DNA of 64,000 bases from Rhodeus uyekii (taxonomy: Eukaryota; Chordata; Actinopteri; Cypriniformes; Acheilognathidae): the NCBI GenBank assembly GCA_037043235.1, contig JAWRVZ010000111.1, positions 1,817,501-1,881,500 on the forward strand, read 5' to 3'. A program made the translations under genes and the position numbers. The notes below the pieces were generated by a model. That model ran no database searches. It was given only the letters and a program-made list of their open reading frames with translations, and was not told the DNA's origin. Shown one piece after another: positions 30,009 through 41,400 of this stretch; within the stretch, counting starts at the first letter, position 1, and the number at the start of each line of letters is the position of its first letter.

Positions 30009-32203
30009 TCTGGAGAGATAGTAACATGATTTATTTTGTTTTCTGCCAGCACAGGACAGGGCCGAAAACCCAAGTTTTACTGAAATGTAGCAGTTTCTTG
30101 ACATGTTTGCTAGGTTTGTTGAGTTCAGTTTCATTAGGAAAACAAGGAAGCTCATTTTCAGGGGGATTCGAATCACACACAAACACGTGGAAGCAGGATT
30201 GTGGCGAGTGGCGAGGCGTTCGCTTCGTAGGGGTGGATGAAATCATAGCCTGTACCCTGCATACTTGTCGAGTCATTCGAGTGGCCACGCTCAAGTTAGC
30301 TTGGGTAGGTGAAGGTCTGGCATGAAGATGAGTAGTAGTAGAAAATAAAAGATAAATGGATGGATGGATGGATTTAATGAGTGGTGGAGGGTGGGTGAGT
30401 GCACCCCATATACAATTTCAAAATGCTTTATTTTTTTATAATAAAACAGGGTTCTCAGATCAACTCCACAATCGTGCATTTTTTCTTTTTTCCATTTGAC
30501 ATGGCGTCTCTGTCCCCTTGTAATGTGTGTGTTTTAGTTTTATCAGATTGTATGTGGATGTATCTGCTTCAACCAATCAAACTTGATATTTTCATTGTGT
30601 TTATTTTGGGCCAAAAGGTAGAAATAAGATGTGATATTGTTTATCCATTGAACCACCCCTTGATGACTGTCAATGGCATTCGTTTCTTTTACTGTTGTCC
30701 TCTTCATGTAATGATCAGTGTTTGTATGTCGCTCACTGCTTTGGTCATTTTACAGTCTGCCTCCTTCTGGTTGCACAGTGCGGTTCCACGTACACAAGAA
30801 GCATTCCGAACAACGTCACGTAGCAATAACCCTTAGTCTTTAGTGCTGAACCAAAAAAAAAAACAACAACAGAAAACTGGACATTAATGCCAGATCTTCT
30901 GTTCGACCTCAGCAAGCTGTTTTTTATCCTCTTTAGGTTTATTTGCGGTTTGCACAGCCAGCCCTCGGTAACTTCAGGGAGAAATATAAATTAATATGCA
31001 GTGACAGAGTCTGTCCCCTCCTAGCCGTCTTAACCTGTAATCAATAGTGACCTCCAGATGCTCTTCAGGTGCCCATACAGAACCAGTACGCCTCTCTCTC
31101 AGAGTGTTTACCCAACCGCAACCGTTAGCTACCTTCTGTTGCCTAGCATGTACGCGCGACCTCTTTCTCACCCGGCACTCCTGCTATAGTTCAAGAACGC
31201 TGTTTTCTTTTCTCTCTTTTTATCCGTCTCTCTCATTCATAGCCATAGAACCTTGACAGTATTTGTGATTGAGTTTCATATTGAATAGCCTGTCAAAAAT
31301 TAGAGGGGTGGGAGGGGGGATCAGTTATTACTCTTGTAATGGTAATTCTCACCTATGATACAAGTCAATGTGAATTGACATTTCATCCCATTTTGCTTCC
31401 ATAATGTGACGTATTCCAGAGTCAAGAAAATCAAGAAATATAATATAAAAATAATACCTAAATCGCTAATTGGTTAAGATTATCCAATATCCTGTCTGAC
31501 CTAAGTGGCCTTTTGGGTATCATACGGCGATGAATTGCTCATAATAAAACCTGGAATGAGCGTTGAGGAAGTAAATGGGTTTGATTTTGATTCATCTCTA
31601 CTTTAAATGTCACTTCTTATCGACCAGGAGACAGGCAAGTGTATATGTTCAGTTCCAGGTATGTTATTTGTTTGCATTTGGACTTATTACTTGACGTTTT
31701 GACATTAATTTGAGAGTCCATGTCACTGTTTGTTTATCTGATATTGATAAATCAGTCCAAATGTAAATGAATTAAATATGCTTGTCGTTCGATGACCCGA
31801 ATCAATGAAACATCACAGATGTTCTGTGCCGTCACGTTTGATGGTCATCACAAATAAAGAGAGTAAAAGATGCACATGGTACAGCTGGCGGTTTATTGTG
31901 CTGATAATGTTAGTCGGTTATGACCTCCAGTGCTGAGAGATGAGAGAAATAAGAGAACGTTAAAAGTGGTGGATGCTGTTTTGACACCTTTTTTTTTTTT
32001 TTTTGCGTCAATGTCACATGAAACTCAAACCCCACTGGTGATGTTCTAAACTCTTCTTCCGTTTAAGCTCCACATGTTTCATGCGTAACAGTTTGTGCCA
32101 TCTACACGTAGCTCTGTTTCTGTGGTTTTCATTCATATACCTTCTCCCACAAATTGTATTCTTTGTAACCTGTGGGTTTTATGATTTTATTTTGTTATTT
32201 GTG

Positions 32204-32211
32204 TGTAAATA
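32204..32211 (+). promoter_or_regulatory. Pumilio response element
   Basis: TGTAAATA is the canonical UGUANAUA motif. Human ATXN1 mRNA is a reported PUM1 target. Confidence 0.5.
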
Positions 32212-34981
32212 TGGCAAATATTCTGTTTCACTATGTTGAAATGTTGCACATTTCTGAATCCCCCCTTCCCACCCACCCTCGGTGTGTTTCATCTTCTTTG
32301 GCAGAGGGGTGAGTTTGCTGTTTCTGACATTATGACAACATCATTTGCTTTTCTGATAAAGGTCAAGATCTTTCCTTGGGCTTACTCAGGGATGGGAAAT
32401 AGGTATGAATGTGTGTCGAGGAGGTTGTGTGACCTTACGTAAATGTGTGTGTGTGTGTGTGTGTTTTATATATATATATTCATATATATATATAAAATGT
32501 ATGTATGTATGTTCTTGTGTGTGTTAAACTGCTGTAACCAGAAGCAGTCATTTCATTGGCCCCGTGCTTTGGGTTCCCACAATGTCTCTACACCATATGA
32601 GGCCTTCCTAAAACACTCTGTCCGTCTCCGTGTAAGCCGTCTGTATCAGTCTGTTTGTCCTCATCACAAGCTGTCTGTCCGTCTGCCTGTTGTCCCTCTG
32701 ATGTCCCAAGCCCAGATCCTCACTCATGCAAGATACTGAAAAAAGACTGAGAAATGATTCATCGACCTCATCAAAGTGGGGACCACTTTTATAGAAACAA
32801 ATGAAAACAAAATGCACATTTTTGTCATTTATAGAATAGATAGACTTGATAAAACTGTTTCAGCACTTTCTAATCCCAAGGAAGATAGGGTGAGAGTTTG
32901 GTCATCGCAGTGTCTCCCCTCCAATACGAATTCCCTCCGTCTCTGCCTGTTCCTGGGTCCAACGGGCTGAGACGACGAGGACAGAGAGTCGAAATAAAGT
33001 TTGAATGGTCCTCTACGAACCTGAGATGACTTTACTTTTTGTTGTACTGATGTGTGCTTGAACACCATCGTTCTGTTTTGTTTTATTTTTATGTTGGTTC
33101 TCTATATTTGACCTTGCTTCATGTACTTTGGACTTTTGCTTCGGTCTCCTCTGTAGCACTCTTTTATCATTGGTAGGAGACGAGAGAAAAGTTGTTTTTA
33201 ATGAATGTTTTTAAGAGCGGCTCTGTGACAGCGCTCTCTCTCTCTCTCTCTCTCTCAAGAGGAGCACTGCTGACTTTTCCTTGTTTTTACTTTCATTTTC
33301 CTGGCACAAATGACAAAAAAGATGAATGTTGGATTGCGAAGTTTCAGCAGTTTGAAAAATAAATCAAACGTTTTTATTTTATTGTGGCTCTCATTGGAAA
33401 CTATTTTTAGTGTGCTTTTCTTTGAAATTAGTTGTAAAATCAGTCAGGATTTCTCTGTTCAACTTGACTGTTGTTTGACATCTTGTCAATTGTCCAAACA
33501 GCTGGATTAATAACCTCAGGCTGAGAATCTTTTACAGGCCCACGTTATGGTTTTGTTTCACCCTAACTGATGTATGGGCTGCTTGATATGGGTATTGTAA
33601 CTAGTCTTATTGTTAATCCTATAATTGATGTGTGATCATTCAGCTGTATCAGTGCTGGATAATGAAAGCAGTGCACACTCCTTAAAAAGGAGGCATGCCC
33701 GGCCCTCGTCTCTCTCACGTCGTTTTGGTGAGCCCGTAAACTGACAAAGGCTTCTTCAGCGAGAGGACAGGAATGAGACTCATGCAACCCTCCTCTGTTG
33801 AACCTTCAGGAGTGTTTGTCACTGTTGGGTTGAACTGGACACTCAACCACGGTTAACCACTGAGAACTAAACGCCAGGGACGTGCTGACCATCACAGGCC
33901 GGAACGACTCGTGTACAGATGCTGTTTTCACATACCCAATGTCACCTTCACGCATAGCAATCAACAGCCTCGTAAAAGTGTGTATTTATCCTTCAGAATT
34001 TGTACAACTACACTCTCAAGATAACATATCTTCAAGGAAAAAGGTCATTTTGTAATTCTGGATTTCTTGCCAATGAATGCTTAAGATGTCTCTGTAAAAT
34101 TGTACTCTGTAAAATCTCTTTAGGCCTAATTTTAACATGTCAGTCATTTCCAAGTATGTTTTGTGTAGATTCTGAATGAATGGTGAAGGTAGTAGTTTCT
34201 TATGAATAATCGCCCCATGATTTTAAAGCCGAGGCCAGATAAACTATTAGCCGGAGGTGAAATAACACTATGAACGGCGTTCAGTTATCATGAAATGTGC
34301 ACGCATGTCCAGCCACCTCAAAAAAATACAAAAACAAAAAAAACGTTTTCCCGCTTTTGAGATTAAAATGTTAAGATGTGTTTTATGATGCACAGGAAGC
34401 CATTGGTCATTCCTCAGGAAGGAGTGGGTTCAGATATAGCAGTAATATCCCAGGCTTGCTGGACTAGAGGTGGGGTGCAGGTCTTGTCATAAAGAGATTT
34501 GAAGTCTTCCATTGGAAGGGAAATGGAAGCTGTTTTAGTTTCTTTTTTCACTTGCCATTGGGCAGAAAGATCCATGATCATAAAACCTCCGGATTGGGCC
34601 TCTACCTTCTCTGTGGAGGTAGGTTGCCATATTTTCAGTGTCGTTGTTTTCGCCATAGTTTCAGTGCTGTGGATTTACTGGACCTATACTATGTTAGACA
34701 ACATGCAGAAATTTTGAGCGAGACTGTTAAAAGAAAAACTGAATGTCACGTCCAATCCTGAGGTTCTATGTTCTTGGAATTGTATTCAAGGATTCTGGCC
34801 AGTAGCAAGTGATGGTTGTTGGAAAAGGAAGTTGTGTTTTGCACCTTATAAAGGAAAATAGATATTAAAAAAATATAAAGCCCTAGGTAGGAAATAATTG
34901 TGAAAGGCAATTGTTTTGTTCTTCTGTTTCATTTTATTTCCATATGCGTACATACTCTGTAAGTTGTGTAAAATATTGTAC

Positions 34982-34989
34982 TTGCACTA
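34982..34989 (+). promoter_or_regulatory. miR-130/301 8-mer seed site
   Basis: TTGCACTA is a full 8-mer match to the miR-130/301 seed family, about 270 nt before the distal AATAAA. miR-130 is a reported ATXN1 regulator. Confidence 0.5.
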
Positions 34990-35258
34990 GCTTTTTTAAG
35001 AAAGAAAACTAATATAAAAAAAATTGAATTGAAATTCTATTTTCTAATTGTGGTGTGTCTATTTGTAGGATACACTCACGTTGTTTCTTGGATTTTTTTG
35101 GTCCCTTTCTTTGATGGTGCTTGCCGGTTTTCTAGTTAGAACTTATTTCATTATTCTGAACAACAAAACAATATTTGATTCAGGTTGTGAACAAATTTGT
35201 TTAAAAAAGAATTTGTCTGTATACCAGTACAAGTTTATTGTTGCAGTATACACGTACT

Positions 35259-35264
35259 AATAAA
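35259..35264 (+). terminator. atxn1: candidate distal poly(A) signal of atxn1
   Basis: AATAAA in the context CTAATAAAAATTACAG, about 7.3 kb after the stop codon. It was chosen because the resulting 3' UTR length resembles the human one. Confidence 0.5.
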
Positions 35265-35290
35265 AATTACAGTGCCAATTGCAAACTGCA

Positions 35291-37640
35291 CCCTTTTTGG
35301 AGTTTGTGGTTTGTGAGAACTGGATTTCAAAGGTGCATTTGTCAGATAGAGTGGTTTTATTGCGCGTACAGATATGAACATATACTCTCAAACAATTGCA
35401 CACTAATGTATTCCACAGGCTTCTTTGACTCCAGCACACCTAGTCAATGGAGTTGGTGGAGGTGGAGGTGGCGGCTGAGAGTATTCGCTTCTGTTCCGAG
35501 GTTGATCATTCATTTGAAAAAGTGTAGATGGAAGACATTGAGACCTTATCAGACACGACAAACCACACTTGACTGTGTGGGAAACGGCAATGACTGGCAC
35601 AATGAGCCCAGGTTGATTCAGCTCCCTCTGCTTGTCTGTCTTTGTTTTACCATGTAGTTTCAACTACAGTGCAGTAGTCTGAAAAGAAGGTAAGTTGATT
35701 ACAAAAGTCTGACTATACACATTTAATGAAAGAAACATGACTTGTCGTCTGTATGTGGGAATTATGCATTTCTATGGCAACACTATCAATGCCTAAATTG
35801 AACTTCAGCAGTCTTACAAGCTCTACGCTGAAGTTGAAATCTCATAACTATGGTAATTGCAAAATGGTGTGAACGCATCCTTTGAGCCAATGGGATTTGT
35901 TTGGGGTCCTAATGGTGCAACAGTCTGGTTCCAGAAGTAAAAAATCACTTTAAATTTCTCCATGTGGGATGTTTAACATTTTATAACCCGTTTAGGATGG
36001 CTTCTGTGAGCTACAAAGTTGTTAATTGAGGATATATGCTTTTGCTGAAGCCATTAGCCCCTTACATATTCTAAACAATAGTGTTCAATATTTGAATTAG
36101 CAATGAAGCTCCTGAAAAATCTTCACCACAGAATAAATCCATGAAGTGTATGATTTTTATAAGGATTTGTCATTCAACATCAGAGTCTAATAGCCCCTCC
36201 CCATCCAATATGGAATTAAAAATGTGACAGTTCAGTGAATGAAGTGTCCACTATTCCACACTTAATTTTTTTTGGTTAATTAAGTGCATCATCTGGACAT
36301 TTAAAGTGTAATATTTCTACTCTGAATACACTGCTCGCACTATTTATACAATAACTTGTCATAGAATAGTGCATAAGTCCCCTTACGCTCTCAAACTGCT
36401 TAAAAATGTGCATGCATAATATGCATATTTTGTTGTTGTTGTTAAATTAAGTTGTTTCTACATAAGCATCTTTTTATTTATCCATGTATGCTTCAAAATG
36501 CTTCATGGAATTGTAGATCTTTCTTTTAAATACACAATCTTGAACCTTTGTCTTTTTTTTCTTTTCTTTTTTTGCTTTAAAATCAAATTGTGTAAATCAC
36601 TTCATAGCTTGTTGATTTGGCTCATGCCTTTTATGAATTTTTTTTTTTTTTTTTTTTTTTTTTACGAAAACTTATGTAAATCCATTTGGGAAAAATTAAT
36701 GGTGAAACTATTTCTGCAGTTTTGGCAGCTTGGGATTTGACGTTGTAAAAGCAGCACATTTTTATTACTCAACAGGTGAGTAAGGTATTTTATTGAACAA
36801 ATAAACTTCCATATTTAGTTCATTTTATAAAGCATTATCTATTGTGAAGGTTCATTTCATTATGGTTGATGTAACTCAGTGCCTCCTTCAAAATAAATCC
36901 CAGCACACAATGTCTGTTAATGGGTACAGCTACACTCACATCTTCAACTATGGTCAGCTTGAGATCATTTCCATCTAAACTAGAGCTAGATCACCTAAAA
37001 GTGAAAATCCTGTCATCAGTTACTCAATCTCAGGGTATTCCAAACTGGTATGAATGTCACTCTTCTTCTGCTGAACACAACAGAAGATAAATTGAGGAAT
37101 ATTGGAAACCATGAAACCTTTTTCAATATGAAAGTCAAAAGAAGCTCCATCAACCGTTTGGTTACCAGTAGTCTTCAAGATTTCTTCTTTTGTGTTCAGC
37201 AGAAGAAAGAAATTCATACAAGTTTGGAACACCTTGAGAGCGAGTAAATAATGACAGGATTTTTATTTTTTTGATGAACTATTACTTTAAATCTATTATG
37301 CCTAGTAGTGAATGCTATGAGCAGTAGGATAACCGCATTCATACACACAATCATGCAGAGCCAAAGCACAACCCCAAAAATGTTCTTTGCAAAATGCATG
37401 CAGTTTTGTTTATTTACATAGTGTACCTTAAACTGGTTATTTCTATTTTTCTGGCGACTTAAGTATGTTTGCAAACTCGTTCATTCATAATCTTTAATCC
37501 AAATTAAAATTCAAACTAAATACTTCATAATCCCAAATTTTTCGTCTATAGACTATTTTTAAGATAAATATGTACAGTCAGCTGATCATTATTCCAAACA
37601 AATTTGAAAGGAAAAGGTATTTGGAATTTAAAACAGCCAC
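35291..37640. other. intergenic region between converging atxn1 and gmpr
   Basis: No gene is seen. It holds a T26 tract at 36638-36663 and a fold-back MITE at 36988-37290. Short frames near 35.4 kb come from GGAGGTGGAGGTGG-type simple sequence. Confidence 0.5.
36988..37290. mobile_element. copy of the cyprinid fold-back MITE
   Basis: The left arm (AAGTGAAAATCCTGTCATCA, ATTCCAAACTGGTATGAATG, CTGAACACAACAGAAGA) and right arm (CTTTTGTGTTCAGCAGAAGA, CAAGTTTGGAACACC, AATGACAGGATTTTTAT) are diverged inverted copies, so the whole element can fold into a hairpin. Non-coding. Confidence 0.75.
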
Positions 37641-37656
37641 AAGTCAAATTCATAAT

Positions 37657-38451
37657 TTTATTCCATATGTAATGTTTACTCACAAAACATTAATCCTATT
37701 TTCCACCTCATCTAATCCGCACAAGGCCTGTTGAAGATCTGAGGTGCAGAAGTTTTCACATTCCTCTGGTCTGATATGACATCCCACCGCACCCACTGTA
37801 CAATGACAAAGGAAGCAGGCCAGCAGAAATAGTTTACAACAGTACACAATGCACCAATCTCTGCTCAAATAAAGCTCAAAACACGCAGCGGTGAACAAAA
37901 AGTGACAGAAAAGAATCTCTTCTGGTGTGTAAATTCTTCACTAGCATGCATTTCTTTCAGTTGCTTTAGAACAGGGAGAGAATGGGTTGCATAGTTCCAA
38001 AGAACGAATCCTTTCACTTTAGAATTGTCTTGTCAAAAGACTTATTAGATGTTTCCTTATTCATCCTCTCGTTCAGATGCAACCCCATTGCATACTTGAA
38101 AGAACTTAAAAGGCTTTAGATGAGCGAAACTGAGCCATGCTGCAACATTGGTTTTCCAAAGAGATGTATTGTGTGCAGCAAGGTTCTGGAGTATCTCTGG
38201 GTCTGTCTGTATGAATGTGTTTTTACGTGAGTCAGCAGAGGAATTAAATTAATCTAAGGAGCACAGAGAACTGGAAGACAAAGGGCAATATGTTTGTGAA
38301 TGTCTTTCCTCTCCTCTTCATGGTAGAATTATGCTGCTCATCAACAATTCACCCAAATTGACAGAATGACGATATAATTTTCATTAGCAGCTGAACTATT
38401 CCTTAACTAGTAATGGTGGATTTCTATTTGTGAGTGTGCATGTTTTTCAGC
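37657..38451 (-). other. gmpr: gmpr 3' UTR with poly(A) signal
   Basis: On the minus strand the first AATAAA after the gmpr stop is at 37662-37657, about 790 nt downstream. A 72-codon open frame inside (37680-37898) is best read as chance in a UTR. Confidence 0.5.
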
Positions 38452-41400
38452 CTAGCTGAACATTTGGCTAGACTGCTGCGTGACTCTGATGAAGGTCGTC
38501 CTGCGGCTCAGTTCTTTGAGTTTGGCAGCTCCAACATATGTGCATGTGGACCGCAAACCGCCCAAGATGTCCCTGATGGTGTTTTCCACGTCACCTTTGT
38601 AGGGCACCTGGATCGTCCTGCCCTCTGACGCCCTAGAAATCACAGAAACAGATGTACATAAGATGATCCGCAATATCACAGCCATTGGTGTTGCTCTGCT
38701 GTCACATGTCCTTTAACAAATGCACTGAAACCTCAAAATGAATAGGCATAAATATACCCTATAAAATGTATGAAAACATATGTACCTGTACTCTGCTACC
38801 CCTCCGACGTACTTCTTCATGGCTGTGTCTGAGCTCATCCCGTAGAACAGCTTGAACTTCTTGCCTTCTTTCTCAATGACTTCCCCAGCACATTGATCAT
38901 GTCCTGCTAACATTCCTCCCAGCATGACAAAATCTGCCCCAGCGCCTAATGTAAATTTATTATTAGATGACTTAAAGGCCCGTTCCCATCAAGAACATTA
39001 ACTACAGAGATCCCTCGTTTATCACGGTAAATGTGAACCGGAACCCTCCACGATAGGTGAAAATCAGTAAAGTAGGATTGGCCCCCCTAGAAATTTCTGT
39101 ATATGTGTGTGTAGGTACCAGAATGTTTAAAATATGTATATTTATACTTTAAATATATTTTAATTAAATCTATTTAATTATAAAACCTTAATATTATACA
39201 TTTACTCTCTCTCTCTCATATGATACGTATTATGGTGCTCTACACTCATCAATGACAGTAGTATCTTGAGACTCCAGTAATGACGACGATGACAGACCTG
39301 TGCGGTTCCATGAGTATGATGATGATGATGATGATGATGATGGTGTTACTGCACTGGTATAATGAGGTCTTTAAATCAGTTCGGGAAGCGCCTCATCGTC
39401 AGATATCGGCGCTGGATCGTCAACATTTGCTTCTGAGAGAGGCGAAGACGCTCCCACTCCACTCGTGCTCTCATTCATTGATCTCGCGCCGGGAACCAAT
39501 CACATGTCTTGTCTGAGTGCCCGTGTGTGTGTACAAAGCCTCTGAGAGAGTTTCTCTCTTTGTCTGACATCCTGGGAAGCCGTTTCTCATCATGATGAAG
39601 CAACGCTGCTTTCCGCAATACGGCTGACGATATGGTGGTATTTTTGAATTTTTATTTTTCGATTAATATTTTTGAAAAATCTGCGATGCACTGAAGCCGC
39701 GAAACTTGAAAGTGGCGAGGGATTACTGTATAAAGATAATTATAACATCCACACGATGCACAATAACATTCAGTTTAGACAATTATACCGTCTGCTGCTT
39801 TAAATGCTCCAACTCTTGAAAGCAAGATGGATTCTGATTGGGTATCAATGTTTTATCATTGAGGAATTTCATTGTGAATCTAGTTCCAACAAAAGTTGGG
39901 GCATTTCTTTGCTTTTCTTTTATATGTCGAATGATTTTTACAACTATATCATTTTCGTCCTTAGTGTGAATAGGCCTAAGTAGGACAACAGTATATCTAA
40001 AATAATTTGTATAATACTACAAAAAAAAAACGGTAAAATTATGTTATTTGGTCATGTTAGAAACATGAATCCATGCTCACCAAAAGCTTTGGCAACATCC
40101 CCAGGGCAACTGCATCCTCCATCCTAGAGAGAGAAAAAGAAAGCTTTATAAACTCCTTCCTATATGTGTGTAGTCATATAAAATACAGAACAGTTGAAAA
40201 TCATTCATAAAGACCTTAGTCTGGTTAGACGCCATATTGAATAACTTACAATCTTTACAATGGCATGCACTGTATAAAGGTCATATATCCGGACATTAAT
40301 GTGCCGGAAGGGCTGTTTATACTTGCTGTTTAAGAATCATTCGAAACTTAACAAACTGGCAGCTCCAGTAGTAAAATGTAAAGATTTATCTTGAACTCTA
40401 TCATGGAAACTATGTATAAACCTTAACCAAACAACCCAATTAAGAAGGAATTGACACAAATATTACATTGCGCTGAAGTCACATTGGACCAGCGGTTTGG
40501 AAAATGCATGGATGCATTATTCAATTGCGGGCGCCATCTGCTGGTCAGACGCGGGAATTTAGCGTGCGTGCGACTCTCGCAGTGCATTATGGGCATTCTG
40601 TAGCTGTTGAGCGTGTATCAGCTGTACAATGAAAACATTGAATGAGAACTCTCGATAATGCCCACTATAGTTTTTGACATCACTTTAAATGTCTGTCTCT
40701 TCAAGTAGTGGCATTTTTAAGAGTACAGGAGGCGATTTCGGACAGCCCATGCGAATTGGTCGGGTGGTCGAGATTATGTTCAAATAAACTTCCCTCGCCC
40801 ACTAGATGAAGTTGAACGCACTTCAAAATGTTCTAGTTTGCGACTTTATATCTAAAGGTAGAGTTAAACGCAGGCCTGCTTTGGTGTTGCTGAAGCCTTT
40901 AAGCCTTTCTAATGGGACATAAAATTGGAAAGGGAGAGAGACGCTGGAATTGAGCTGAGGATGCTTCCCTCTTGTGGTAATGTGATGTCACTGCTGCCAA
41001 GCTATGCGTTGCATTTAAAGGGACAGTTCACTAAAAATAAAAATGTTGTCATTACTTACTCATCCTCAAGTTGTTCCAAACATGAATGAGTTTCTTTCTT
41101 CTGTTGAACACAAAATAATATATTTTGCAGAATAGTGGTAACCAGACAGTTGACGGCACACATTGGCTTCCATTGAGGGAAAAAATACTATGGTTATATT
41201 TAAAGACTACCGTAAGTCAATGTCTACTGTCGACTGTCTGGTTACCAATATTCTTTAAAATGTCTTTTGTGTTCAACAGAAGAAATAAACTCTTACAGGT
41301 TTGGAACAACATGAGGAAAATGATGAACATTGAAAACATGGATGGCCTCTGCTGATGATAGCCATTTAAAAAGACTCACAGATATTATGTGTCCTTTCAG

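Larger units (their letters stand above)
27954..35290 (+). other. atxn1: atxn1 3' UTR (long)
   Basis: No coding frame follows the atxn1 stop until the end of this T-rich, moderately conserved-looking stretch. The AATAAA at 35259-35264 lies about 7.3 kb from the stop, close to the recalled length of the human ATXN1 3' UTR. Several earlier AATAAA hexamers (near 29963, 31853, 32992 and 33357) could give shorter forms. It contains miR-101, miR-19, miR-130 and Pumilio sites listed separately, (TG)n tracts at 28852-28880 and 29904-29942, and a (CT)n tract at 33233-33256. The extent is inferred, not shown. Confidence 0.6.

Noticed and set aside
35403..35663. Proline-rich minus-strand frame
   Set aside because: It arises from a GGAGGTGGAGGTGG simple repeat beyond the presumed atxn1 poly(A) site.
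37680..37898. 72-codon minus-strand ORF rich in Cys with an acidic tail, and an acceptor-like CATTGTACAG inside
   Set aside because: It lies in the gmpr 3' UTR before the first AATAAA, and I recognise no family; treated as chance.
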